Source: Acidobacteria bacterium 13_2_20CM_2_57_6 (GTDB lineage Bacteria > Acidobacteriota > Terriglobia > Acidiferrales > UBA7541). From it: a stretch of DNA of 64,000 bases. Positions 1 to 9,082 of the stretch are shown in pieces (within the stretch, counting starts at the first letter, position 1; each line of letters begins with the position of its first letter). The stretch spans positions 1 through 64,000 of the forward strand of contig MNEA01000151.1 of NCBI GenBank assembly GCA_001917435.1, in the 5' to 3' direction. The notes under the pieces were generated by a model. That model ran no database searches. It was not told the DNA's origin and saw only the letters and a list, made by a program, of their open reading frames with translations. Position numbers and translations under genes: made by a program.

Positions 1-2422
1 GCGGGTCCACGCTTGCTGCTCGCCGCGCCGGCAGCCAGCAGGCCACGATCCCGGTGATCAACAGCAGTGCGGGCACGCACACCAGCGTCCATGGATCGTA
101 CGCCGACACGCCCCACAACTGCGTCGCGATGACTCGCCCAATCGCCAGGCTTACGATCAATCCAATGGCCACGCCGATTCCCACCAGGCGCAATCCCATT
201 CGAATGACCATTCCCTGAACGTCCGAACCTTCCGCCCCCAGGGCCATTCGTATTCCAATCTCATGGGTTCTTCGCGCCGTGGTGTACGCCAGCACGCTGT
301 AGACGCCGATTGTCACAAGAAGCAGTCCGATCGAGCCAAAAATGGTCATCAGAAAAAATCCAAACCGCGGCCCCGCGTAGGAAAACTGGCTGATATAACC
401 CTCAAGTGTTCCTGTAAACGCCAGCGCCACGTTGCGATCGGTGGCCCAAATTTCATGCTCCACCGCGTTCATCATGGCCATCGGTTCTTTCGCTGTCCGC
501 ACCAGGATTCCTCGGAACGCCGAACCCGTAACCGTAAAAGGCACCCAAATCTCCGGCTCGGGCGGATCCTGCAGTCCCCGGTTCTTTGCGTCGGCCACCA
601 GCCCGATGATTTCAAAAATGGGCTCTTTTACCGCGTCGTCAAAGTCCGCTAGCTGCGCGATTTTCACTTGTCTCCCGATCGGATTCTCGGTTCCCAAGTA
701 CTTCTTCACAAATGTCTGGTTCACCACCGCTAGCTTGCGTGCCCCGGTCACTTCCGCTTCCGTGAAACTTCTTCCGTCCACGAACTGGATTTTCAGCACC
801 GGGAAATATCCCTCGCTGACCAGTTGAAACATCGCATTCCACTTTTCAGCGTGCGTTTTTCCGGGAATCTCGATATCGCTCGGGATTCCGCCATAGGGAG
901 GCAGCGTGCTCGTTTCCGTCGCTTCGAGGACGCCTGGCAGCGCTTTCAGCCTTTGGAGGAGCGGCCGGTAGAATCCCGCTACCTGGTCTGCCGTTTTGTA
1001 ACGGTCCACGGGCAATGGAAGCCTCGCCACGAATATATGATCCGGTTGCAACCCCAGCTTCACATCTCGAAGTGCCACAAAGCTTCTCATCAACAATCCC
1101 GCCGCCACCAGCAGCATCAAGGAAAGCCCTACTTCCAGCACCACCACCGCATCACGCAATCGTCCGTGACGGAATCCGCCACTCACGCCTTTTCCGCTGT
1201 CTCGCAGAGGATCGTTAATGTCCTTTCGCGCCGCTTTCAGCGCTGGAACCAGCCCAAACACCAGCGCGGTCAGCATCGCTACGCCCAACGTGAACGCCAG
1301 CACCGGAGTGTTTAGCTGAATTACCGACTCGGCTGGGATAATCTCCTGAGGCATCAGCGCCACCAGAGACTTCAGCCCACCCCACGCCAGCAAAGTGCCC
1401 ACGGCTGCTCCACCTGTCGCGAGAAGCAGGCTCTCGACTAATAGCTGCCGCACCAGTCTCCACCGGTTCGCTCCGAGAGCCGAGCGGATCGCAAACTCTT
1501 TTTCCCGCGTGGTCGCTCTCGCCAACAGAAGGTTCGCCACATTTCCGCAACCGATCAGTAGCAGCAACCCCACCGCGGCCAGCACAATGAAAAGCGTCGT
1601 CTTGAACCTCCCGACCACCATATTCGTCAATGAATCCAACTGCACCGTAAAATGCTTCGGGTATTCTGTCGGGTAAATCGTGGCCAGCCGCTTTGCGATC
1701 ACCGTAAAGTCGGCTTCCGCCTCTTTCACGGTGACTCCCTGCTTCAAGTGTCCCAACATCCACCAGTGCTGCTGAAACGCCCCCGCAATCACTTTTCCTG
1801 TCGGCGCCCGGCTTGGCTTCGCCGGAATCCACAAGTCCGCATTCCCCCACCCAAATCGCGGCGGCATAATCCCAATCAGCGTTCTCTGTACGCCGTTAAG
1901 AACAAACGTCTTGTTCACGATTCCCGGATCGGCGCCAAAGCTCTTCACCCATGTCTTGTACCGCAGCACAAACACCGGCGGGGCTCCCGGTTCGTACTCC
2001 GCCGGCTGCATCACCCGCCCATACAGCGCCGGCATGCCCAAAAACTCAAACGTCCCTGGCGTCACGAAGTTCCCGTCGAACCGCTGCGTTCCCTCTCCAG
2101 ACCGGTACAGCACGTCCGTCTGGTCATTCGCTATCGCCCGGTCGAACACATGATTCTGCTGCATATAATCCAAAAGCTCCGGGCCGATGAACGCGGGCCG
2201 CCCCCCGGGCTCGCTCCGTTCAGTGTCATGGATGAACACGGAATAGAACCGCTGCGCATCCGGGTAGGGAAACGGCTCCATTAAGATGTTGTCAATCACG
2301 CTGAATATCGCCGTCGACGCCCCAATCCCCAGCGCCAGCGTGATCACCGCCACTGCCGCAAATCCCGGCGTTTTCCGAAGGTTCCTTAACGCGTACCGGA
2401 CATCCTGCCCCAGCGTTTCCAT
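1..2422 (-). CDS. ABC transporter permease, ADOP/MacB-like (3' end cut by window edge)
   Basis: Minus-strand ATG at 2422 gives METLGQDVRYALRNLRKTPGFAAVAVITLALGIGASTAIFSVIDNILMEPF, the classic ADOP N-terminus; reading frame runs to the window edge. Confidence 0.85.
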   Translation of the reverse strand, partial: METLGQDVRYALRNLRKTPGFAAVAVITLALGIGASTAIFSVIDNILMEPFPYPDAQRFYSVFIHDTERSEPGGRPAFIGPELLDYMQQNHVFDRAIANDQTDVLYRSGEGTQRFDGNFVTPGTFEFLGMPALYGRVMQPAEYEPGAPPVFVLRYKTWVKSFGADPGIVNKTFVLNGVQRTLIGIMPPRFGWGNADLWIPAKPSRAPTGKVIAGAFQQHWWMLGHLKQGVTVKEAEADFTVIAKRLATIYPTEYPKHFTVQLDSLTNMVVGRFKTTLFIVLAAVGLLLLIGCGNVANLLLARATTREKEFAIRSALGANRWRLVRQLLVESLLLATGGAAVGTLLAWGGLKSLVALMPQEIIPAESVIQLNTPVLAFTLGVAMLTALVFGLVPALKAARKDINDPLRDSGKGVSGGFRHGRLRDAVVVLEVGLSLMLLVAAGLLMRSFVALRDVKLGLQPDHIFVARLPLPVDRYKTADQVAGFYRPLLQRLKALPGVLEATETSTLPPYGGIPSDIEIPGKTHAEKWNAMFQLVSEGYFPVLKIQFVDGRSFTEAEVTGARKLAVVNQTFVKKYLGTENPIGRQVKIAQLADFDDAVKEPIFEIIGLVADAKNRGLQDPPEPEIWVPFTVTGSAFRGILVRTAKEPMAMMNAVEHEIWATDRNVALAFTGTLEGYISQFSYAGPRFGFFLMTIFGSIGLLLVTIGVYSVLAYTTARRTHEIGIRMALGAEGSDVQGMVIRMGLRLVGIGVAIGLIVSLAIGRVIATQLWGVSAYDPWTLVCVPALLLITGIVACWLPARRAASVDP

Positions 2423-2621
2423 GGTCGCCCCCCAGTTCCGTCGGTGTCCCTTCGTCACTTTCAAGTTACGCACTCTCGCGTAGATTAGTTCGACGGCGTT
2501 TCAGCTAAAAAGTTGCCAGACCGTCAGAAATAATATGTTCCTGGCCTATCCGTCCTCGCGGGAACTTGTAACCCTTGCCACAAGCGCAGATTCGGAGCAA
2601 AATTTTTCCGATGGGGAAGTG

Positions 2622-3101
2622 ATGGCGATGCTGACCGAATTGGAAGTCAACGGCAAGCGCTATCCGGTCAACTACCCTCCGGATACTCCGCTGCTGTACG
2701 TTCTGCGTGATGAACTCGGCTTGACCGGCAGCAAGTACGGCTGCGGGGAAGGGCAGTGCGGCGCTTGCGCCGTACTGATTGGCGGAGCGCCGCGACGCTC
2801 TTGCCAGATCCCCGTGAGCGCGGCCGCGGGAAAACCCGTGGTGACCATCGAAGGCCTGGAAAAAGACGGGCGGCTGCATCCTGTTCAGCAGGCGTTTCTC
2901 GATGCCGGTGCTTTTCAGTGTGCCTACTGCACTTCAGGCATGATCGTTTGCAGTGTAGGCTTACTGCAAACGAATCCGAATCCCAGTCAGGCGGACATTG
3001 TTCAATTTTTGCAAGGCAATGTGTGCCGCTGCGGGACGCACCCGCGCATCATCGATGCGGTCCGTCAGGCAGCCAAAATGATGCGGGAGCAAGGGCGATG
3101 A
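2622..3101 (+). CDS. (2Fe-2S)-binding protein, small subunit of xanthine dehydrogenase/isoquinoline 1-oxidoreductase-type enzyme
   Basis: GCGEGQCGACAVLI and CAYCTSGMI...GNVCRCGTHPRI cysteine motifs; the ORF in the track starts at 2535 but ATG 2622 (MAMLTELEVNGKRYP) fits the family better. Confidence 0.9.
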   Translation: MAMLTELEVNGKRYPVNYPPDTPLLYVLRDELGLTGSKYGCGEGQCGACAVLIGGAPRRSCQIPVSAAAGKPVVTIEGLEKDGRLHPVQQAFLDAGAFQCAYCTSGMIVCSVGLLQTNPNPSQADIVQFLQGNVCRCGTHPRIIDAVRQAAKMMREQGR

Positions 3102-5257
3102 ATAACGTCGAAGGAAAACTCTTCATCGAGCCGGAGCGCTACGAATTTACCGCGGCCTCATTCCATCAATTCGAACTGGCGCGCCGCGATTTTTTCAGAA
3201 TTCTTGGCGCGGGAATCGCCGTCTTCGCAATTGCGAAAGATGCGATGGTGGCGCAGGAGACAGCGCCGGGGCACCGGAGCTTTCACAACGAAGAGCTGCC
3301 AAAGGACATTAGCGCATGGCTGCACGTCGGCGAAGACGGCAGCGTAACCGGATTCACCGGCAAAGCTGAAATTGGGCAGAACATTCGCACGGAACTTGCG
3401 CAGACCATTGCGGACGAATTGCGCGTGCCGTTTGAGAGCGTTCGCATGGTGATGGCAGACACGGCTCTGACCCCTTTTGACGCGGGAACTTTTGGCAGCA
3501 GGACGACTCCTACCATGACGCCGCAGTTGCGGCGCGTGGCGGCTGCGGCCAGGGATATTCTGGTAGAGGCCGCAGCGAAGGAGTGGAGCATCCAGGCGGC
3601 CGGATTGGTTGCCGTCGACGCGAGAGTCACTGACCCCGCATCGGGCCGCTCGCTTAAGTATGCGGAGCTTGCGCGCGGCAAGGCGCTCGCGCAGAACCTC
3701 CCTGCGGAAGATCCCATCACGCCTGCGACCGAATGGACAGTTGCGGGGAAAGCGATTCCGAAAGTAGACGGCCGCGCGTTCGTTACCGGCCGCCACCAGT
3801 ACACGACGGATTTGCGGCCCGCAAGCACGCTTTATGGGAAAGTACTGCGGCCGCCTTCCTTTGGTGCAACACTTACTTCCTTCCGGCAGGAAGAAACCAA
3901 GACGATGCCTGGAGTTTTCGTGGTGCGAGACGGGGACTTCGTCGGCACGGCAGCACCCACGGAGCGCGAGGCCCAGGCAGCACTGGACGCCGTGAAAGCG
4001 GAATGGAAAGAGGTTCCGCAGATTTCCAGTAAAGAACTCTTCGCCTACCTTAAGCAAAACGCCGCAGCGAAAACCGAGGATCGTTTTCACAAGCAGAAAG
4101 GTTCGATTGAAGAGGGGCTGGCGAACGCCGCGCATCGGCTCGACGCCACGTACACCATCGCGTACATCGCGCACGCTCCGCTGGAGCCGCGCGCGGCCGT
4201 GGCTCAGTGGGCCGACGACAAACTTACGGTCTGGACTGGCACGCAGCGGCCGTTCGCAAACCGCGACGAACTTGCTGCGGTATTTCACCTGCCAGAGAGC
4301 AGTGTGCGCGTGATTGTGCCCGACACCGGCTCGGCATATGGAGGGAAGCACACTAGCGATGCGGCAATTGAAGCCGCTCGACTGGCGCGCGCGGCGGGGC
4401 GTCCGGTTAAAGTTGTTTGGACGCGCGAGGAAGAGTTCACTTGGGCGTATTTCCGCCCGGCGGGCGTTATCGAGATCAAGAGCGGCATCGCTGGTGATGG
4501 CGCGCTAACGGCATGGGAATTTCACAACTATCATTCCGGGGCGTCCGGGATCGAGACTCCTTACGTCGTTGCGAACCAGCGAACGGAATATCATCAAGCG
4601 CCGCTGATTTTGCGCAGCGGCTCCTATCGCGGGCTTGCGGCCACTGCGAATCACTTCGCACGCGAAACGCACATGGATTCGCTGGCGAGCGCGGCCAAGA
4701 TGGATTCTCTCGATTTCCGTATGAAAAATCTTGCCGACACGCGAATGCGCGCGGTGCTGGAGGCGGCAGCTAAATCTTTTGGCTGGCCGCGCAAGAAAAC
4801 GCAAGAAGGACAAGGATTTGGAATCGCGTGCGGCGCAGAAAAGGGCAGTTACGTCGCAACCTGCGCCGAAGTTTCTGTGGATCGCGGCTCTGGCGCTGTT
4901 CGTGTGATGCGGCTTGTCGAGGCGTTCGAATGTGGCGCCATCGTCAACCCCGATGGTCTGCAAAATCAAGTCGTCGGGGCGATGATTCAGGGCTTGGGCG
5001 GCGCGCTCTTCGAAGCCATCGAGTTTGAAAACGGGCGCATCAAGAATCCCCGTTTCTCGAGCTATCGCGTGCCGCGCTTCCGCGACGTGCCGGAAATCGA
5101 AGCCGTATTGCTCGATCGGAAAGACATTCTTTCGGCGGGCGCGGGCGAGACACCGATCATGGCGGTCGCGCCTGCGATCGGTAACGCCATTTTTGACGCC
5201 ACCGGCGTTCGCCTCAACAACTTGCCAATGGTTCCCAATGGCCTTCGGCTCGCGTAA
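3098..5257 (+). CDS. Xanthine dehydrogenase family molybdopterin-binding subunit (IorB-like), Tat-targeted
   Basis: ATG 3098 overlaps the upstream TGA (ATGA); LARRDFFRILGAGIAVFAIA twin-arginine signal; GKAEIGQN, GSRTTP, PLEPRAAVAQW, GGKHTSDAA motifs. Confidence 0.88.
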   Translation: MNNVEGKLFIEPERYEFTAASFHQFELARRDFFRILGAGIAVFAIAKDAMVAQETAPGHRSFHNEELPKDISAWLHVGEDGSVTGFTGKAEIGQNIRTELAQTIADELRVPFESVRMVMADTALTPFDAGTFGSRTTPTMTPQLRRVAAAARDILVEAAAKEWSIQAAGLVAVDARVTDPASGRSLKYAELARGKALAQNLPAEDPITPATEWTVAGKAIPKVDGRAFVTGRHQYTTDLRPASTLYGKVLRPPSFGATLTSFRQEETKTMPGVFVVRDGDFVGTAAPTEREAQAALDAVKAEWKEVPQISSKELFAYLKQNAAAKTEDRFHKQKGSIEEGLANAAHRLDATYTIAYIAHAPLEPRAAVAQWADDKLTVWTGTQRPFANRDELAAVFHLPESSVRVIVPDTGSAYGGKHTSDAAIEAARLARAAGRPVKVVWTREEEFTWAYFRPAGVIEIKSGIAGDGALTAWEFHNYHSGASGIETPYVVANQRTEYHQAPLILRSGSYRGLAATANHFARETHMDSLASAAKMDSLDFRMKNLADTRMRAVLEAAAKSFGWPRKKTQEGQGFGIACGAEKGSYVATCAEVSVDRGSGAVRVMRLVEAFECGAIVNPDGLQNQVVGAMIQGLGGALFEAIEFENGRIKNPRFSSYRVPRFRDVPEIEAVLLDRKDILSAGAGETPIMAVAPAIGNAIFDATGVRLNNLPMVPNGLRLA

Positions 5258-5305
5258 AATCCAGTCTTGGTTGGAGTAGTCTAATTGAGACTACTACTAG
5301 TCCAT

Positions 5306-5329
5306 CTAGTCGTGTTGCGACTAGTTTTT
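5306..5329 (+). terminator. Rho-independent terminator after molybdopterin subunit
   Basis: CTAGTCG-TGTTG-CGACTAG followed by TTTTT; a second perfect 8-bp hairpin AGTAGTCT-AATTG-AGACTACT lies at 5275-5295. Confidence 0.7.
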
Positions 5330-6078
5330 CAGACCGTTTTGTCCTTGGCGAAGCACAGCGATTCCATGTTGCACTCGATGCATTTCGGTTTGCGAGCGTA
5401 GCAAACCCGGCGTCCATGCCAGATCAGTTGGTGGGAAAACTGGATCCATTTCTCTTGCGGGATAATCTTCATCAAGTCTTGCTCGACCTTCTTGGGGTCT
5501 TCGTTCCGCGACAGGTCCAGCCGCTTTGAGAGACGTAGCACGTGCGTATCCACGACTACGCCGCTGGGAATTCCATACGCGGTGCCGAGCACGACGTTGC
5601 CGGTTTTCCGCGCCACGCCGGGAAGCGTGAGTATTTCCTCCATCGTTCGCGGCACTTGTCCGCCGAATTGTTCTAGGATCGCTTTACTCGCGCCCATCAC
5701 GGACTTCGTTTTGTTGCGAAAAAATCCTGTTGGACGAATGTCTTGTTCCAGTTCGCTAGGCGTGGCGTAGGCGAACGCCTTCGCATCCGGATATTTCTTA
5801 TAGAGCGTTTGGGCAACCTGGTTCACGCGTACATCGGTGCACTGAGCGGAAAGAATCGTAGAGATCAACAATTGAAATGCGTTCTCGTGCTTCAGTTCGC
5901 AGCTCGCATTCGGATACGCCTCATCCAGTTTCGCGAGAATTGCCGTCACGCGCTTGGAATCAGTTCCCGCCGCGCGCGCCATCTTGGCAGCCTTGGCTGG
6001 CTTCGGTGCTTTCGACTTTGCCGAGGCGGGTTTCTTCTTTGACGGTTTTTTCTTCGCTCTTGTGGCCATAGGAGCCAA
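5329..6078 (-). CDS. nth: Endonuclease III
   Basis: STILSAQCTDVRVNQVAQTLYKKYP, LPGVARKTGNVVLGTAYG, VDTHVLRLSKRL, and C-terminal 4Fe-4S cysteines (CYARKPKCIECNMESLC). Confidence 0.93.
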   Translation of the reverse strand: MAPMATRAKKKPSKKKPASAKSKAPKPAKAAKMARAAGTDSKRVTAILAKLDEAYPNASCELKHENAFQLLISTILSAQCTDVRVNQVAQTLYKKYPDAKAFAYATPSELEQDIRPTGFFRNKTKSVMGASKAILEQFGGQVPRTMEEILTLPGVARKTGNVVLGTAYGIPSGVVVDTHVLRLSKRLDLSRNEDPKKVEQDLMKIIPQEKWIQFSHQLIWHGRRVCYARKPKCIECNMESLCFAKDKTV

Positions 6079-6080
6079 AA

Positions 6081-6695
6081 CTATAGCATGGAGGAAAGTG
6101 ACGAGAGCAATCTGCGGAACGCCTTCCCCCGGTGACTGCGCTGATTTTTTTCTTCCGCGGGAATCTCCGCAAAAGTTTTCCCGAGGGCAGGGAAGTAAAA
6201 CACCGGATCATAGCCAAAACCACCCGATCCCCGCGGCGCTTCCAAGATTTCTCCTTCAACGCGATCCGTAACGATGGCCTTGGCTCGTCCGTGTTCCGTC
6301 AGCGCAATCGCGCATACGAAATACGCCGCGCGCTCGGCTCCAGTTTTGCCTCGCATCTCTCCGAGCAGCTTTTCAATCCTTTGCGAATTCGTGGCCCGCG
6401 GCCCCGCGTATCTCGCGGAATGAACTCCTGGCGCACCGCCGAGTGCAGGCACAACCAGTCCCGAATCATCGGCGAAGACCAATCCGTCCCACAGCCGCGA
6501 GTAGTGGAGCGCCTTGCCTGCCGCGTTTTCGGCGAATGTTGGAGCGTTTTCTTCAAACTCGGGAAGTTTATCGAGTCCCAGCAGCAGTGCTAACTCAACT
6601 GCTAGGGAAACTCCGGACGCCATTGCAAGCATGCGATATTCGGAGAGCTTCCCTCGGTTGGACGAAGCGAGAAAAAGCTTAGCGGGCGCGGGCAC
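6081..6695 (-). CDS. rdgB: XTP/dITP diphosphatase (HAM1/RdgB family)
   Basis: [70 protein letters not shown]. Confidence 0.93.
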   Translation of the reverse strand: MPAPAKLFLASSNRGKLSEYRMLAMASGVSLAVELALLLGLDKLPEFEENAPTFAENAAGKALHYSRLWDGLVFADDSGLVVPALGGAPGVHSARYAGPRATNSQRIEKLLGEMRGKTGAERAAYFVCAIALTEHGRAKAIVTDRVEGEILEAPRGSGGFGYDPVFYFPALGKTFAEIPAEEKNQRSHRGKAFRRLLSSLSSML

Positions 6696-7437
6696 TGAAT
6701 TTCAGGGGCAGGAGAGCGCGTTGTTCTTCTGTCAGTCGGCGAATCCCTGCGGCAGCAAGCGCCAACAAGTCTTGCATCTCGCTTCCGGAAAACGCGCGTC
6801 CCTCCGCGGTCGCCTGGATTTCCACAAAATGGCCGTCGCCGGTCATAACCACGTTCATATCCACTTCCGCACGCGAATCTTCTTCGTAAGCGAGATCCAG
6901 CAGCGCGCGGTCGTCCACAATGCCCACGCTCGTGGCTGCGACGGTATCAATCAGCGGCGAACTCTTCAAGATTCCCGCCGCGGTCAATCGTTCGAACGCC
7001 AGCGCCAGCGCCACGAACGCTCCCGTGATAGATGCCGTGCGGGTTCCGCCATCCGCTTGAATTACGTCGCAATCGAGCCACACGGTACGCTCGCCCAGCG
7101 CCTCCTGGTCCGTCACCGCGCGCAACGAGCGGCCAATCAGTCGTTGAATTTCCAGCGTCCGCCCGGACTGCTTTCCACGCGCTGCTTCACGCGGCGTGCG
7201 TTCCTCGGTAGCGCGCGGCAGCATTCCATATTCACTGGTGACCCAGCCTTTGCCGCTGCCCTTCAGAAAACTGGGCACGCCATCATCGACCGTCGCCGTG
7301 CAGATTACGCGCGTGTTTCCCAACTCAATCAGGACGCTGCCTTCCGCCGTGGAAATAAAATCCGGCGTGATTTTCAAGGGACGCATCTGGTCCGCGGTCC
7401 GGCCGTCGGCTCTCACTCTTCCTCCTGCGGTCGTCAC
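6679..7437 (-). CDS. rph: Ribonuclease PH
   Basis: [73 protein letters not shown]; overlaps rdgB start by 17 bp. Confidence 0.95.
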   Translation of the reverse strand: MTTAGGRVRADGRTADQMRPLKITPDFISTAEGSVLIELGNTRVICTATVDDGVPSFLKGSGKGWVTSEYGMLPRATEERTPREAARGKQSGRTLEIQRLIGRSLRAVTDQEALGERTVWLDCDVIQADGGTRTASITGAFVALALAFERLTAAGILKSSPLIDTVAATSVGIVDDRALLDLAYEEDSRAEVDMNVVMTGDGHFVEIQATAEGRAFSGSEMQDLLALAAAGIRRLTEEQRALLPLKFSARAR

Positions 7438-7455
7438 TCCGGGGCTTAAAGATTT

Positions 7456-8202
7456 CTATGGTCTACTCTCGGTTTGACCCAGTTTGCCGGGGGCCTTATC
7501 CGCTGTCAACGTGGCAAGAACTGACGCGGGTGCCTTCGCGGCCCGTGCTGGCGATGCCGGTTTGTCTGTGCCGGCTGGCGTCGGTGCCGGATTCGGCGGC
7601 TCTTGAGCTACGTTCGTGTTCACCACAAATGTTCCGGTCAAGTCCAAATGCCCAGCGAGCGTTTCTACTTCTTGCCCATGAATCAGGATTTTCAGCCGTT
7701 GCACCTGCGGCACATTGGCTTCCAGAGTCCGTGTGATGGAATTCACAGCCAGCTGCTCGCTCACAATCCCGGACGGAATGGAAGTCGCCAGCGCCTCCGA
7801 AAAATCCGCGATCGCCGTGCCATCTGGCAGTAAATAAAACGCCAGCAGCAAAGCGTCCGGCGGCAACGTGCGCAACTCCGTGTCTACGGGCCCCGCGAGC
7901 AGCGTGTTCAGAATCTGTTTCGATCGCAGTACCGGGTCATTCGACAGGGGCAGTTCCGCCGTAACCGGTACCAGCGTGGAATCGATCGCGTCGGCGGCCC
8001 AGAAGAGTTTGGCTTTCACGCGGGGTTCGCCCGGATTGATGGCAATCGGCTGTGTCAATTCGCGCCGCGCCTGTTCTTCGCTCTGCTGCTGGAGCCTTGC
8101 AGCGCGCTTCACTCGCCTGCGGAGTATTGGGAAATAAATCGCGGCCGCAAGCACGGCGACAACTAGCCCGCCAATCAGCCAGAATCTCCAGCTTGGCGTC
8201 AT
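7456..8202 (-). CDS. GerMN domain-containing membrane-anchored protein
   Basis: MTPSWRFWLIGGLVVAVLAAAIYF N-terminal TM helix, then KLFWAADAIDSTLVPV...LPPDALLLAFYLLPDGTAIADFSEAL (GerMN/spore_germination_N type); start placed inside the longer 7456..8493 ORF. Confidence 0.75.
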   Translation of the reverse strand: MTPSWRFWLIGGLVVAVLAAAIYFPILRRRVKRAARLQQQSEEQARRELTQPIAINPGEPRVKAKLFWAADAIDSTLVPVTAELPLSNDPVLRSKQILNTLLAGPVDTELRTLPPDALLLAFYLLPDGTAIADFSEALATSIPSGIVSEQLAVNSITRTLEANVPQVQRLKILIHGQEVETLAGHLDLTGTFVVNTNVAQEPPNPAPTPAGTDKPASPARAAKAPASVLATLTADKAPGKLGQTESRP

Positions 8203-9014
8203 GGTAGTGCTCCAGGCGCACTCGGAACAACATAGGATGGCCTGAACGCCGCAGCTCCACGCGCGATGGCGTCCGCCACACCTGGGGCCATGCGGTCCAG
8301 GTCGGCGCGGTCCTCCACCGTCACGCTGGAGACTTCCACGGCGATGGCCGGCGCTGCCGTGGTTCGAAGCTGGCGCACGCTGGCGGACTGTGCAGTATCC
8401 GGCGAACCCTTGAAACGCTGGGCGAGAAATCCCTGCACCAGATCGCCAAATGACTTGCTCAATCCAAGAAACGGTGCCTGCGCGCGGTCCCAAGGAATCA
8501 GGCCGCTGGCATTCGCAACCGCCGGCAAATCCGAGTTCACGTATACGCGCGCCGTGCCCGGCAGTCCCGTCGATGAGATGTGTAGCGTGACGAATACCGC
8601 TCCACGTTGCGCGTTGGCGGTTGTGGAGCGATCGTCAAACGAAGGATTCTCATTTCCTTGCCGCGTCTGCACTACTTGAAAGCCTTGCAACTCCAGCGCG
8701 CGTCGAACCTGAACCGCAAAATCCAGAACAATCTCGCTTTCGCGGATGCCCCCTGTGCCGCGCGCGCCTGGATCCGTACCGCCATGAGCCGGATCGAGCA
8801 CAACGATGTTGAGGCCGGATTGTTGCGTTTGCGCGCCAAACGCGGAGGCTGCTGTTCCTACCGCACCCCCGAGGCCAGGAGAGGCCGTGGGGCTTGTCGC
8901 CGCCGGCACGCCAGGCGAAGGTTGTTGCGCTTGCGAAAGAGTTGGCGACGCAGAGACCAACACAGCAGCCAGAACCGACACGGACAGCAGCCCAATCAAA
9001 GAGAGAAACTTCAT
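8199..9014 (-). CDS. N-acetylmuramoyl-L-alanine amidase (Amidase_3-like)
   Basis: Signal peptide, NIVVLDPAHGGTDPGARGTGGIRESEIVLDFAVQVRRALE, VFVTLHISS; ATGA overlap with the downstream GerMN gene. Confidence 0.85.
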   Translation of the reverse strand: MKFLSLIGLLSVSVLAAVLVSASPTLSQAQQPSPGVPAATSPTASPGLGGAVGTAASAFGAQTQQSGLNIVVLDPAHGGTDPGARGTGGIRESEIVLDFAVQVRRALELQGFQVVQTRQGNENPSFDDRSTTANAQRGAVFVTLHISSTGLPGTARVYVNSDLPAVANASGLIPWDRAQAPFLGLSKSFGDLVQGFLAQRFKGSPDTAQSASVRQLRTTAAPAIAVEVSSVTVEDRADLDRMAPGVADAIARGAAAFRPSYVVPSAPGALP

Positions 9015-9082
9015 TCGGAAGATATTGCTCACCCGTAACAGCATACCAAATCCGTCCCTCGGTTCGCGCCGCCGGCTGCATC

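Noticed and set aside
3158-4351. 397-aa minus-strand ORF
   Set aside because: Antisense to the molybdopterin subunit; no recognisable domain.
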